A program made the translations under genes and the position numbers. A DNA stretch of 64,000 nt. It comes from Candidatus Nanopelagicus hibericus. GTDB lineage: Bacteria > Actinomycetota > Actinomycetes > Nanopelagicales > Nanopelagicaceae. Below are positions 1 to 8,424 of this stretch, piece after piece (position 1 is the first letter of the stretch; the number at the start of each line of letters is the position of its first letter). The notes under the pieces are model-generated. The model saw only the letters and a program-made list of their open reading frames with translations. It was not told where the DNA came from and did no database searches. The stretch covers positions 1,054,001 through 1,118,000 of the forward strand of contig NZ_CP016771.1 of NCBI RefSeq assembly GCF_002288005.1, given 5' to 3'.

Positions 1-492
1 ATTCTTCCGCGCACCTTCGAGCTCATACCCCGCTTTTATTGCAACCTGCTTTGATGCCTCATTTTCTGGTCGCAAATTAATTTCTATTCGATGAAGTTTT
101 AGAGAATCAAATCCAAATTTAGTCAATAACTTAACTGAACGAGTTGTATATCCTTGATTAGCAAACCGCTGATCAATCCAATAACCAATATGAGCTCCTC
201 GCATTGCACCAAAAATTATTCCGCCCAGGGTAATTTGACCTATCAAAATCTCATTTCGGTTTTCTTTCAACCATATACCTAAGGCGATGGATCTCACCGC
301 TCTAATCTCTCGATTTAATTGCATCACCATCCCGTAATAAGAAGGTAGTGGTGACTTGCTATCTATGTTTGGCCGTGTTGCCTCCCAAGGTGATAACCAA
401 TCTCGATTTACTGAGCGAACGGCATCCCACTGAGCTTTATCTCTAAATCTAATCGGTTTTAGAATTAACTCATTCTCAACTAATTTTTTCAA
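1..492 (-). CDS. GNAT N-acetyltransferase, RimJ/RimL-like (partial)
   Basis: About 164 codons are present and the frame runs off the left edge, so the C-terminus is missing. The sequence reads as a GNAT acetyltransferase of the type that acetylates protein N-termini: an early 'SPWEATRP' segment, a central 'IGYWIDQRFANQGYTTRSV' acetyl-CoA-binding stretch and 'RIEINLRPENEASKQVAIKAGY', typical of RimJ/RimL. I chose a TTG start at 492 because an AGGAG overlaps the stop of the MoeA-like gene just upstream and leaves a 2-nt gap, which suggests translational coupling. Family knowledge: such a gene commonly follows moeA in actinobacteria. The actual substrate cannot be read from the sequence. Confidence 0.85.
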   Translation of the reverse strand, partial: MKKLVENELILKPIRFRDKAQWDAVRSVNRDWLSPWEATRPNIDSKSPLPSYYGMVMQLNREIRAVRSIALGIWLKENRNEILIGQITLGGIIFGAMRGAHIGYWIDQRFANQGYTTRSVKLLTKFGFDSLKLHRIEINLRPENEASKQVAIKAGYELEGARKN

Positions 493-494
493 GA

Positions 495-1400
495 TTACTC
501 CTGATTAATCATCATCACATTTACCAAATCTCCAGAGCTGAGTTTTTCATCTTTTTCATTTACTAAAACTAGGCAATCGGTGAAGGATAGGGTGGTGATT
601 GATTCTTGATCAGAAAGTGGGGAGACTTGACCATCAGAGTTTATGCAAGCTCTTACATACTGCAGTTTGCCAGATTGACTACTAATTGATTTACTTAGTT
701 TAATTCTTTTAATTGGTCGTTGAGTGACTTCCCTAGCTAGCATTTTTAAAATAAGTGGCCGAATGAAGATTTCAGCAGATAGATAATTTCCAACTGGATC
801 ACCGGGCAAACAAATTACTGGAGTTTTATCAGGGCCAATTAAGCCAAAGCTATGTTTTCCACTTTCAGCAAGATTTGGGGTAACAATCTGAATTTCACCT
901 AACTTAGAGATTACTGAGGTGATTAGGTCAAAAGATTCATCCTGTGATTCACCGCTAATCACAATTAAATCTGCCCTGACTAATTGATCCTCAATGATTA
1001 GCTTTAACTCTTCTTCGGTTTCAGGAATAGTATGGACGCGAAAGGCGTGAGCACCAGCCTCTTTAACAAAGGTAGTTAAAAACCAGGAGTTAGATTCAAA
1101 CTCATCATCTTGGGTTGCTAACTTGCTTCCTGGTTCAACTAGATCATAACCAGCACTAATTATTACTACCCGGGGATGGGGCCGACAAGGCAACCTGTCC
1201 AGGCCGAGAAATGCGGCCAGGGCAATCTGATTAGAACCAATTCGTTGGCCATTTTTTATTACAACTTTTTCATCCACCAGTAAGTCACTAGCAAGGGTGG
1301 CGCCGTGGGCATCTAATAGCGGCAGATCCAATGGTGTTAATGGCTCACTCAGCGCGAGCAAACGCTCTTGCAGCGCAGCAACCGGCATCAAATCATCCAT
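495..1400 (-). CDS. MoeA-like protein lacking the central domain
   Basis: 301 aa, against about 400 aa for molybdopterin molybdenumtransferase MoeA, which inserts Mo into molybdopterin. Residues 1-42 match the MoeA N-terminus, then the chain jumps to the segment before domain III ('NGQRIGSNQIALAAFLGL'). Domain II, with its 'SAMDGYA' motif, is absent. In domain III the GGxSxG-Y-D substrate loop is degenerate (residues near 150: 'ISGESQDESFD') and the usual PGKPxxFG is 'ESGKHSFG', while 'LPGDPVGNYLSAEIFIRP' is kept. The reading frame is intact, so this is a diverged protein rather than an obvious pseudogene. A TAGGGT -10 box ends 6 nt before the ATG (leaderless). Molybdenum-cofactor activity is doubtful. 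Confidence 0.75.
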   Translation of the reverse strand: MDDLMPVAALQERLLALSEPLTPLDLPLLDAHGATLASDLLVDEKVVIKNGQRIGSNQIALAAFLGLDRLPCRPHPRVVIISAGYDLVEPGSKLATQDDEFESNSWFLTTFVKEAGAHAFRVHTIPETEEELKLIIEDQLVRADLIVISGESQDESFDLITSVISKLGEIQIVTPNLAESGKHSFGLIGPDKTPVICLPGDPVGNYLSAEIFIRPLILKMLAREVTQRPIKRIKLSKSISSQSGKLQYVRACINSDGQVSPLSDQESITTLSFTDCLVLVNEKDEKLSSGDLVNVMMINQE

Positions 1401-1406
1401 ACCTAA

Positions 1407-1437
1407 ACCCTACTTTGCCCAAGCCATAAATTAAGGT
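1407..1437. promoter_or_regulatory. Divergent leaderless promoters (MoeA-like / cyclo-ligase)
   Basis: Minus-strand TAGGGT (1412-1407) ends 6 nt before the ATG at 1400. Plus-strand TAAGGT (1432-1437) ends 6 nt before the ATG at 1444. Both fit the actinobacterial leaderless pattern, in which transcription starts at or next to the start codon. The assignment is inferred from motif spacing. Confidence 0.5.
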
Positions 1438-1443
1438 AGGTGC

Positions 1444-1986
1444 ATGGCTGGTAATGAGAATAAATCACAACTTCGCAAACAGTATCGAAAAGAACGCCAA
1501 GATCGATTTATGAAGGAAAGTTGGCTGCATATTCTCACCGCCAAAGAAGTAAAAGATGTAAAAAACGTTGGTACATATATCTCATATGAGTTTGAGCCAG
1601 ATACTTCTGACTTAAATCAACAACTCATTGCCAGTGGGAAAAGAATATTTTTACCTCGGTTGATTAAAAATAATGATTTGGAGTGGGTAAGTTGGGATGG
1701 TCGGCAGGAAAATCTAAAAAAATCTGGAAAAGTGTTCGAGCCAATTGGAAATGCGCAAGCTAATATCAATCTTGAAGTAATAATTGTGCCAGCCCTGCAT
1801 GTGGACCGGCAAGGCAATCGTTTGGGGCAAGGTGGTGGCTCCTATGATCGAGCACTTTCGCGGAGTAACGCTTGGAAAATTGCCCTATTACATCGCGGGG
1901 AGTTAACTAGTCAGCAACTGCCGGTTGAGCCACATGATCAAAAAGTTAATGCAGCTGCTACCCCAGAAATTATTGTGAGATTTTAG
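1444..1986 (+). CDS. 5-formyltetrahydrofolate cyclo-ligase
   Basis: 180 aa, usual length for the MTHFS/5-FCL family, a cytosolic ATP-dependent enzyme that converts 5-formyl-THF to 5,10-methenyl-THF and returns stored or inhibitory folate to one-carbon metabolism. Seen: the N-terminal basic helix 'KSQLRKQYRKERQ' supplying ATP/substrate contacts, 'FLPRL' in the core, and the family signature 'RLGQGGGSYDRAL' near residue 125. The gene diverges from the MoeA-like gene, an arrangement common in actinobacteria. TAAGGT ends 6 nt before the ATG, so it is probably leaderless. Its TAG overlaps the TAA of the convergent acyl-CoA dehydrogenase gene by 4 nt. Confidence 0.93.
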   Translation: MAGNENKSQLRKQYRKERQDRFMKESWLHILTAKEVKDVKNVGTYISYEFEPDTSDLNQQLIASGKRIFLPRLIKNNDLEWVSWDGRQENLKKSGKVFEPIGNAQANINLEVIIVPALHVDRQGNRLGQGGGSYDRALSRSNAWKIALLHRGELTSQQLPVEPHDQKVNAAATPEIIVRF

Positions 1987-3146
1987 TTAGTTAAAGTTTC
2001 AAGATTTCGAGCCATTACCACCCGTTGAATCTGATTTGTGCCTTCATATATCTGTGTCAATTTAGCATCCCGCATCATCCGCTCAACTGGGTAATCACTT
2101 ACATACCCATAGCCACCAAGTATTTGAACCGCATCGGTAGTTACCTTCATCGCAACATCGGTTGCAAAGCATTTGCTTGCGGCTGAAAAGAATGTCAGGT
2201 CACTCTCGCCCCGCTCACTTTTAATTGCAGCGGCGTAAGTCAATTGTCGAGCAGCCTCAATCTGCATTGCCATATCAGCCAACATAAATTGGATTCCTTG
2301 AAAATCAAAAATTGGCTTTCCAAATTGTTGACGTTCATGGGCGTATCTCTTGGCAACATCAAATGCACCTTGGGCAATTCCCAGAGCTTGGGCAGCGATG
2401 GTAATTCTGGTGTGATCCAAAGTTTTCATGGCAAGTGAAAATCCAGTTCCAACCTCACCTAATCTTCGATCATCATTAATTTTTACTTTATCAAGATAAA
2501 CCTCACGAGTTGGAGATCCACGAAAGCCCATTTTTTTCTCATGCGCGCCAAATGAAACACCAGCATCTGATTTCTCTACAATAAATGCGGTGATTCCTTT
2601 GGCACCTTTACTTAGGTCAGTTGAAGCTAAAACTGTGTAAAACTCTGAAACACCAGCATTTGAAATCCATTTTTTACTGCCAGTTAATACCCAACTATCT
2701 CCCTCTTTTACCGCTTTTGTTTTCATTGCAGCCGCATCTGATCCGGCTTCGGACTCAGATAAGCAGTATGAAAAACCTTTACCAGCGGCAAGTTGTGTTA
2801 AGTACTTTTGTTTTTGAGCATCATTGCCAGCAATCATTAATGGCACTGAACCTAATTTGTTGACCGCAGGGATCAAGGAAGCAGCACCACAAACCCTTGC
2901 CACCTCTTCAATGATAATTACTGCGGCGAGTGCATCTGCTCCTTGTCCACCAAATTCAACTGGCACATGTGCCGCTGCAAACCCTGCTGCCTGCAGCGCA
3001 TCTGCTGCCTCTTGTGGGTATCGGGAGTTTTCATCAACATCATGGGCAAATGGTGCAATCTTTTTAATTGCTAACTCACTTACGCTTTCACGCAACGCTT
3101 GATACTCCTGGCCAAACAAAGCTGGCATTTGGGTACTAGTACTCAT
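1983..3146 (-). CDS. Acyl-CoA dehydrogenase
   Basis: 387 aa FAD enzyme, standard length. It introduces the alpha-beta double bond into an acyl-CoA during fatty- or branched-acid oxidation, passing electrons to ETF. Seen: an N-terminal helical domain; 'LSESEAGSDAAAM' (variant of the usual TEPGAGSD signature) near residue 133; 'GSKKWISNAG' flavin-contact strand; and near the C-terminus 'ILGGYGYVSDYPVERMMRD' with 'YEGTNQIQR', whose Glu is the catalytic base in short- and medium-chain members. Chain-length preference cannot be read. TAGAAT ends 6 nt before the ATG, within the end of the copD/ctaG gene, so it can be transcribed separately. Confidence 0.93.
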   Translation of the reverse strand: MSTSTQMPALFGQEYQALRESVSELAIKKIAPFAHDVDENSRYPQEAADALQAAGFAAAHVPVEFGGQGADALAAVIIIEEVARVCGAASLIPAVNKLGSVPLMIAGNDAQKQKYLTQLAAGKGFSYCLSESEAGSDAAAMKTKAVKEGDSWVLTGSKKWISNAGVSEFYTVLASTDLSKGAKGITAFIVEKSDAGVSFGAHEKKMGFRGSPTREVYLDKVKINDDRRLGEVGTGFSLAMKTLDHTRITIAAQALGIAQGAFDVAKRYAHERQQFGKPIFDFQGIQFMLADMAMQIEAARQLTYAAAIKSERGESDLTFFSAASKCFATDVAMKVTTDAVQILGGYGYVSDYPVERMMRDAKLTQIYEGTNQIQRVVMARNLETLTN

Positions 3147-3155
3147 GGCTTAATT

Positions 3156-4976
3156 CTATTCGGAAGTATCTCGTTTATTTAACTGGGCTAAGTAACGGTT
3201 GTATCGGGCTAAATCATCATCTTCCCCCATGGCTGCAGCCCGGTCGGCGGCTCGATCAATCCGCGCTGCCTCATTTTTATCAGATTTAAGCCACTGCATA
3301 AATGTTGCAAGTAAGGCTAACAAGATTGGTACCTCACCCATTGCCCAACCAATCGCACCTCCTAGTTTTTGGTCAGCTAGTAAATCAGTTGCCCATGGTC
3401 GCTGTAGTAATTCAAAGTAACCACCATCTAATAATGTTGTTGCTGACATCACTGAGATTGAGAAAAATGCGTGGATGCTCATGGCAGCAAAGATCACAAC
3501 TATTTTGGCAATATGAGGCACTTTTCGAGGCAATGGATCAATCCCAATTAACACTTGGAAAAATAGGAAGCCAGCTAGTAAGAAATGAAGTGACATAAAG
3601 AAATGTCCACTATGGCCCTGCATTAATTTCCCAAATAAAGGGGTGAAGTAAAGGGCAAATAATGAGCCGTCAAAGATTGCAAGTGCGACAACTGGGTTTG
3701 TATAAAACTTAGATAACTTTGAGTGGAGTAGCTCAATAAATACCCCTCGAATCCCACTTTCTTGTTGATTACGCCCAAGTGGCAATGTTCGAAGCGCTAA
3801 TGTAATTGGCGCACCAAGCACAATTCCTATTGGTGCGATCATGCCCAGCACCATATGCGCCATCATGTGGTTAGAGAATGCAAAGTGCGAGTAAAGGCCA
3901 AGACCGCCGCTAGTGGCAAAAACAACTGCGCTAATTCCCAATGCAAATGCAATTGTGCGACCCACTGGCCACTTGTCACCACGCTTGGTAAGAATAATTA
4001 CACCTTTTATATATAGCGCAACTAAAAATATTAGTAATCCCAACATCAGACCGTCTGCCTCATAACCAAGTAATACTCTAGAAAATGTGGGCGGGGCGGG
4101 CATTTCAATTCCAGTGACTAATAGCGCAGGGGTGGAGGTAATATCTCGTTCAGGTGGATTTACGGTGGACAACCAGCTGCCGACAAAAACAGTTGCAAAC
4201 ATAATCCCAATTTCAGCGGTGATTAATCTGAAAACTGAAGGATAGTCAGATTTTATTATCCATCGCCGGTGAAGTGCGCCAAAACCAATTAATGTAAATG
4301 TTAAAGAAATTTTCACCAGAGTAATTACGCCATATTTACTTTGCCAAGCCTGCAGACTATCTAATCTGGTCCAAGCAGTTGCTGCTCCCGAGATTGCCAC
4401 AGTTATCGCACTCCACAGAGCAATCTCACTAAACCTAGGCAGTGCAATAAGTTTTTGCTGCTTACTCAACTGAGTTAATCCAAATAATCCACCTACCCAA
4501 AAACTTAATGCGATCACATGGATTACTAGTGCGCCAATTGCAAGTCCGTGACGTCCAGAGCTGCTGCCATGGCTTTGGAAAACAGGTGAGGTGATAGCAA
4601 TCAGAGCGATCAAAAGAGATAGATATGAACCCAACAATTTCTTAAGTGGAATAATTAAGACTATAAGTACTGCAACAATTTGTATTAAGTAGCTCTTACC
4701 AAGTGAGGTTTGGGTCAGATATGAGCGAATTACTGTTAAATCAAAGGAGGCTGATAAAGGTTGCTCCAGCAGATAGGAGATCTGCACCAAAATATAGATA
4801 GCAATGCTTAGTAGCCAGGACATAAGAAACAAACGGGTTTTCTTCACTAATGGCTTATTTGTAATGGCTGCCTTTATATCTAGATCTAGAAAACTTAGGG
4901 TAAGTAAAAATCCAATGCTAAGTACCCCAGTAAGTTGCATCAACCCCTTTGATAGGGGTGAGAGTATTTCAATCAA
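3156..4976 (-). CDS. CopD / CtaG-like copper membrane fusion protein
   Basis: 606 aa, very hydrophobic, with about 14 or more predicted membrane helices. The N-terminal half (to about residue 300) resembles the copper-resistance CopD domain; the C-terminal half resembles the caa3-type CtaG cytochrome oxidase assembly domain ('SHFAFSNHMMAHMVLGM', 'LALRTLPLG'). This fusion is a known actinobacterial architecture and probably moves copper across the cytoplasmic membrane, perhaps for the terminal oxidase. Met/His-rich helix segments could carry Cu(I). A TTG start at 4976 is preferred because GGAG lies 6 nt upstream and no nearby ATG fits. It lies 15 nt after the CopC-like gene, most likely in one operon. 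Confidence 0.85.
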   Translation of the reverse strand: MIEILSPLSKGLMQLTGVLSIGFLLTLSFLDLDIKAAITNKPLVKKTRLFLMSWLLSIAIYILVQISYLLEQPLSASFDLTVIRSYLTQTSLGKSYLIQIVAVLIVLIIPLKKLLGSYLSLLIALIAITSPVFQSHGSSSGRHGLAIGALVIHVIALSFWVGGLFGLTQLSKQQKLIALPRFSEIALWSAITVAISGAATAWTRLDSLQAWQSKYGVITLVKISLTFTLIGFGALHRRWIIKSDYPSVFRLITAEIGIMFATVFVGSWLSTVNPPERDITSTPALLVTGIEMPAPPTFSRVLLGYEADGLMLGLLIFLVALYIKGVIILTKRGDKWPVGRTIAFALGISAVVFATSGGLGLYSHFAFSNHMMAHMVLGMIAPIGIVLGAPITLALRTLPLGRNQQESGIRGVFIELLHSKLSKFYTNPVVALAIFDGSLFALYFTPLFGKLMQGHSGHFFMSLHFLLAGFLFFQVLIGIDPLPRKVPHIAKIVVIFAAMSIHAFFSISVMSATTLLDGGYFELLQRPWATDLLADQKLGGAIGWAMGEVPILLALLATFMQWLKSDKNEAARIDRAADRAAAMGEDDDLARYNRYLAQLNKRDTSE

Positions 4977-4991
4977 TTCTTACTCCACTAC

Positions 4992-5564
4992 TTACTTAAT
5001 AAATTTCTTACTTGTACTCACCTTTTTAACTCTTCTGCCAGAAGTGCTTGGGGAGTTAAAGGTTTTTTTGGCATACCTAGATAAAAATATCAGCATAATA
5101 AAAGCAAAAACCATCAACCCAATTACAAAAATATCTGTGCTGCGGTTGGCGGTGGGAGTGGCCACCTGAGTATCAGTTGGTGTTGGAGTTGGTAATACCA
5201 TCTCTGCTGGTGAGTTATATAAAAATGTAAATGTACCTACGATTGGTGGCTGATCAATTGCCATAAGTGTGTAAGCAACTGTGTAGAGACCAGAGGTAGT
5301 TAGTGGCTTAACCCCAACCATTAAAACTGCGCCTTGGATTTGAATAGATCCATCATCTACTCGAACACCTTTTGCATCGGTAACTGTAATTTCATTAGCA
5401 CCATCTAATAAATCTGCATTAGCTTTGATTGTGATAGCCGTTGGTGAAATGCTAAGAATTGAACCAGCGGTAGGAGAGGTACTAACTATTGATGTGGCAT
5501 AAGCGGTGAATGGTGTAAGCAATAAACAGGTGAGTGCTAGAAAGACTGCACTTAGCCGCTTCAT
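4992..5564 (-). CDS. CopC-like secreted, membrane-anchored protein
   Basis: 190 aa. Signal peptide (residues 1-24, ending near 'AYA'), a CopC-type beta-sandwich (about 25-120), a Pro/Thr linker ('PTPTPTDTQVATPTANR'), a single membrane helix (about 148-165) and a basic cytoplasmic tail. CopC proteins carry copper outside the membrane for CopD, and the gene precedes copD/ctaG here. Oddity: the usual copper ligands look absent. The mature N-terminus begins 'TSIVS' rather than with His, and the place of the Asp-x-His motif reads 'AIDQPPIVG', with Pro for His. It may bind copper differently or only help CopD. The start has a GGTGAGG ribosome site and a TAGAAT box upstream. Confidence 0.82.
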   Translation of the reverse strand: MKRLSAVFLALTCLLLTPFTAYATSIVSTSPTAGSILSISPTAITIKANADLLDGANEITVTDAKGVRVDDGSIQIQGAVLMVGVKPLTTSGLYTVAYTLMAIDQPPIVGTFTFLYNSPAEMVLPTPTPTDTQVATPTANRSTDIFVIGLMVFAFIMLIFLSRYAKKTFNSPSTSGRRVKKVSTSKKFIK

Positions 5565-5624
5565 TTCCTCACCTTTCCTATTCTAGTTAGCCCTAATCTG
5601 CCCACCTGCTTAAGATTATCTCCT

Positions 5625-5897
5625 ATGCCAACCTATGAGTACCTGTGTAGTGAGTGTGAGCACGCCTTTGAGGCTGTGCAATCTTTCACAGATCCAGCAA
5701 TTCAGGTTTGCCCTAAATGTGATGGTCAGGTACGAAAGGTTTACAACAATGTTGGAGTGGTCTTTAAGGGCAGTGGCTTTTATAAAACTGATTCAAGAAG
5801 TACACCACCGGCTAAAAGTGAATCAGCTGCGCCAAAAACTGAGAGTTCACCAGCAGTAAAAACTGAGAGTTCACCAGCAGTTAAAAGTAAGGAGTAA
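5625..5897 (+). CDS. FmdB-family zinc-ribbon protein
   Basis: 90 aa. The first 55 residues are the FmdB/CxxC_CxxC_SSSS putative regulatory zinc ribbon: 'MPTYEYLCSECEHAFE' and 'CPKCDGQV', two CxxC pairs that should hold one Zn. The remainder is a low-complexity Ser/Pro/Lys tail with an exact duplication of an 8-residue unit (KTESSPAV). The function of FmdB proteins is not settled. A TAAGAT box ends 8 nt before the ATG, so the message may be leaderless. Confidence 0.85.
   Translation: MPTYEYLCSECEHAFEAVQSFTDPAIQVCPKCDGQVRKVYNNVGVVFKGSGFYKTDSRSTPPAKSESAAPKTESSPAVKTESSPAVKSKE
5834..5881 (+). repeat. 24-bp exact tandem duplication in the FmdB-family gene
   Basis: Two identical 24-bp units, 5834-5857 and 5858-5881, starting AAAAACTGAGAG and ending CAGCAGT. 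The unit is a multiple of three, so the frame is kept and the disordered tail is lengthened by KTESSPAV. Likely slippage or recent duplication. Confidence 0.9.
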
Positions 5898-5900
5898 TTC

Positions 5901-6059
5901 TCAACCGTGGTGTGGGGGTTTATCTCCAGCAATTTCATCATCTCGTTGTGAATCAGTCTCTAGATCAATTTCATCATTTGAAACTTTTTGAAGTAACGGG
6001 TGATCAATCTCACCAGGATTAACCGATACCGATTTTTTCATCTTTTTATCTTCATTCAT
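5901..6059 (-). CDS. Small acidic protein, unknown (52 aa)
   Basis: A 52-codon frame with an ATG start at 6059 and a TGA at 5903-5901, fitting exactly between the stop of the FmdB gene and the start of the MMPL transporter gene. The product starts MNEDKKMKKSVSVNPGEIDH, is rich in Asp/Glu/Lys, has no membrane segment or cysteine and ends 'GDKPPHHG'. I do not recognise the family. Exact packing between neighbours and codon use like theirs argue that it is real; the lack of a clear ribosome site argues against. It may start at the internal ATG six codons later. Confidence 0.5.
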   Translation of the reverse strand: MNEDKKMKKSVSVNPGEIDHPLLQKVSNDEIDLETDSQRDDEIAGDKPPHHG

Positions 6060-6094
6060 TAGAATATAAGTCTATCGCCAAACTTAATGAATCG

Positions 6095-8200
6095 GTGAAA
6101 ATGTTTGAAAAATTAGGCACACTAATCGTAAATCGTAAGAAACTTATATTTTCAATCTTTATCGTTTCAATTCTTTCTGCCGGAGTAATTGGCTCATCTG
6201 CTTTTGGAAAATTAGAGAGCGGCGGCTACTCCGATTTAAACAGTGATTCAGCTAAAGCCTTTGAATATGTGACTGATGTATTTAAAGTTAAGGAGCCTGC
6301 AGTTGTATTAGTAGTTGAAGCCAGTGAAGCCATTACTTCACCAGAGGTAGTTGCCACGGCAATTAAACTTGAGGCGCAGATAAAGGGTGAGGTAGGAGTT
6401 GACTCCACGCTCTCTTATTGGAGTTCAGGTGGGGCACCTTCATTAAAAAGTGTTGATGGTAAATCCGCATTCCTATTTATTTATAGCGCAAGTGTGGAAT
6501 GGAATGATATTCAATCTTTAGGTAAATTGATTCAGAGTAAATACGACGGCAAATTTGAAAATCTTACGGTTTATGGCAGCGGCACCGGCATATTTGCCCA
6601 TTCGATTAATACCAAGATTGCTGACGACCTGAAAATTTCTGAGGCAATCTCAATTCCCCTCACCTTCATATTGCTTGTCTTTGTATTTGGTGGGTTAGTT
6701 GCCAGCGCCATGCCATTACTAGTTGGCGTATCGGCAATCTTGGGATCTTTGCTGGTGGTTTATTTGTTAACACTTTTCACCGGTGTTAGTGTCTTTGCCC
6801 TAAATCTAATTACTGGTCTAGGACTGGGCCTTGGCATTGATTATGCACTACTAATTGTTAATCGGTTTCGCGAAGAGTTACACGCAGGAAAATCCGTTGA
6901 TGAATCTATTAAACGCACAGTAAGTACAGCTGGAAAGACGGTTTTCTACTCTGGACTTACCATCGTGATAACTCTTGCCTCTTTGATGTTATTTCCATTG
7001 ATGTTTTTGAAATCTTTTGGTTACGCCGGTGTGACTGTTGTAAGTATGGCAGTTGCTGGTGCCTTAATTGCACTTCCAGCACTGCTTGCAATACTTGGAA
7101 AGAAAATTGATAAGGCTATTGTTCGCAAAGGAGCAATCACTCCCAAGGAGGATGGCAGGTGGGCACAAACAGCTAGATTTGTAATGCGAAAGCCTGTTTC
7201 AGTAGTGGTGCTCTCTTTAGTAGTTCTAACCGTACTTGCAGCGCCAATAAAAGATATTGTCTTTTCGCAGGTGGATTCAAGAGTGCTGCCGGCAGATAAT
7301 CCGGCAGCGTATGCAGCCCAATTAATTACTGAAAGATTTCCCGGCCAAGAAGGAAATCCAATTGAAATTGTAATTCCAAAGGGTGCAGCACTTGGCAATG
7401 AAATTGAAGATTACAAATCTGCAGTGGCTAAAGTGCCAGGTGTAGTAAGAGTGGGACAAACACAGGTTTATGGCGATGATCTTCGAATTACTGCGATTCA
7501 TTCGATGGCGCCTAGAACTCCTGAGGCTGAGTTTTTAATAAAAGAGCTACGAAAAATATCTGCGCCAGCTGGCACATTAATTGGCGGTGTGGCGGCTGAT
7601 TATGCTGACACCCAAATTGGGATTGCCAAAACCATGCCGTGGGCACTGACCTGGATTGCAATCGGGGTACTAATACTTTTGTTTGTTTTCACCGGCTCAA
7701 TAATTTTGCCGATAAAAGCGGTGATATTAAATATTCTCTCACTGGGAGCAACCCTGGGATTAATAACTTGGATATTTGTAGAAGGGCATTTGAAGTGGTT
7801 GGTAGGTGATTTCACTGTAACTGGCGCAGTAGATACTGGCTCAATTATTTTGGTGGCAGTTGTCGCCTTTGGGTTGTCGATGGATTATGAGCTATTCCTA
7901 CTCTCTCGAATCAAAGAGGAGCATGATGCTGGTCGATCAAATATTGAATCGGTAGCTACTGGCTTACAACGATCGGCTCGAATCATTACTGCAGCAGCTG
8001 GCTTATTAGCAATTGTTTTCGCCTCCTTCATGCTAAGTGGTGTTACTTCAATAAAAATGCTGGGCTTTGGAATTGCTTTTGCAATTTTGTTAGATGCTAC
8101 TTTGATAAGAGCTTTGTTAGTTCCGGCATTGATGCGCTTGTTTGGTGAACGTAACTGGTGGGCACCAAAAGCAATGAAACGTTTTACTTTAGATCATTAA
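6095..8200 (+). CDS. MMPL/RND-family transporter
   Basis: 701 aa with the two-fold repeated layout of MmpL-type RND transporters: one N-terminal helix, a periplasmic domain, five helices, a second periplasmic domain and five more helices. Both Asp-Tyr proton-relay pairs typical of MmpL proteins are visible, 'GIDYALLIVNRF' (D249) and 'SMDYELFLLSR' (D597). Proton-driven export of a lipid or hydrophobic compound is the family role; the cargo is unknown. The start is GTG at 6095 or ATG at 6101. It has no obvious operon partner and is followed by tRNA-Arg on the other strand. Confidence 0.88.
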   Translation: MKMFEKLGTLIVNRKKLIFSIFIVSILSAGVIGSSAFGKLESGGYSDLNSDSAKAFEYVTDVFKVKEPAVVLVVEASEAITSPEVVATAIKLEAQIKGEVGVDSTLSYWSSGGAPSLKSVDGKSAFLFIYSASVEWNDIQSLGKLIQSKYDGKFENLTVYGSGTGIFAHSINTKIADDLKISEAISIPLTFILLVFVFGGLVASAMPLLVGVSAILGSLLVVYLLTLFTGVSVFALNLITGLGLGLGIDYALLIVNRFREELHAGKSVDESIKRTVSTAGKTVFYSGLTIVITLASLMLFPLMFLKSFGYAGVTVVSMAVAGALIALPALLAILGKKIDKAIVRKGAITPKEDGRWAQTARFVMRKPVSVVVLSLVVLTVLAAPIKDIVFSQVDSRVLPADNPAAYAAQLITERFPGQEGNPIEIVIPKGAALGNEIEDYKSAVAKVPGVVRVGQTQVYGDDLRITAIHSMAPRTPEAEFLIKELRKISAPAGTLIGGVAADYADTQIGIAKTMPWALTWIAIGVLILLFVFTGSIILPIKAVILNILSLGATLGLITWIFVEGHLKWLVGDFTVTGAVDTGSIILVAVVAFGLSMDYELFLLSRIKEEHDAGRSNIESVATGLQRSARIITAAAGLLAIVFASFMLSGVTSIKMLGFGIAFAILLDATLIRALLVPALMRLFGERNWWAPKAMKRFTLDH

Positions 8201-8207
8201 TTAATTG

Positions 8208-8280
8208 CGTCCCCGGCGGGAGTTGAACCTGCGACCTACCGCTTAGGAGGCGGTTGCTCTATCCACTGAGCTACGGGGAC
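8208..8280 (-). tRNA. tRNA-Arg (anticodon CCT)
   Basis: 73 nt cloverleaf: acceptor GTCCCCG pairs with CGGGGAC, D arm GCTC/GAGC, anticodon stem ACCGC/GCGGT around loop CTCCTAA (anticodon CCT, reads AGG), T arm GCAGG/CCCGC-type with loop TTCAACT, discriminator G. The 3' CCA is not encoded (CAA follows), so it must be added enzymatically. Confidence 0.96.
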
Positions 8281-8367
8281 AATATTTAATTTTCTTAAAA
8301 TTAATTTTAATGTTAATTGTAATTTAATCTATTAATTATAGATATCTCTCCAATAAACATGCGTAAT

Positions 8368-8396
8368 TTGTCTTTAAATTAACGCTGCGATAGACT
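8368..8396 (+). promoter_or_regulatory. Predicted sigma-70-type promoter
   Basis: TTGTCT (8368-8373), 17-bp spacer, TAGACT (8391-8396), followed 28 nt later by the dehydrogenase ATG at 8425 with a GGAG at 8412-8415. The region 8281-8367 is very A/T-rich with no other recognised element. Confidence 0.5.
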
Positions 8397-8424
8397 AACA
8401 ATAATTCGTTTGGAGTTGTATATC

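Noticed and set aside
2824-3102. Plus-strand open frame rich in Ala/Ser over the acyl-CoA dehydrogenase gene
   Set aside because: It is the antisense shadow of a clear acyl-CoA dehydrogenase; composition only mirrors the opposite frame and no ribosome site is seen.
8281-8424. Small RNA or riboswitch in the A/T-rich spacer
   Set aside because: No stable stem or known motif was found; only a promoter could be supported.
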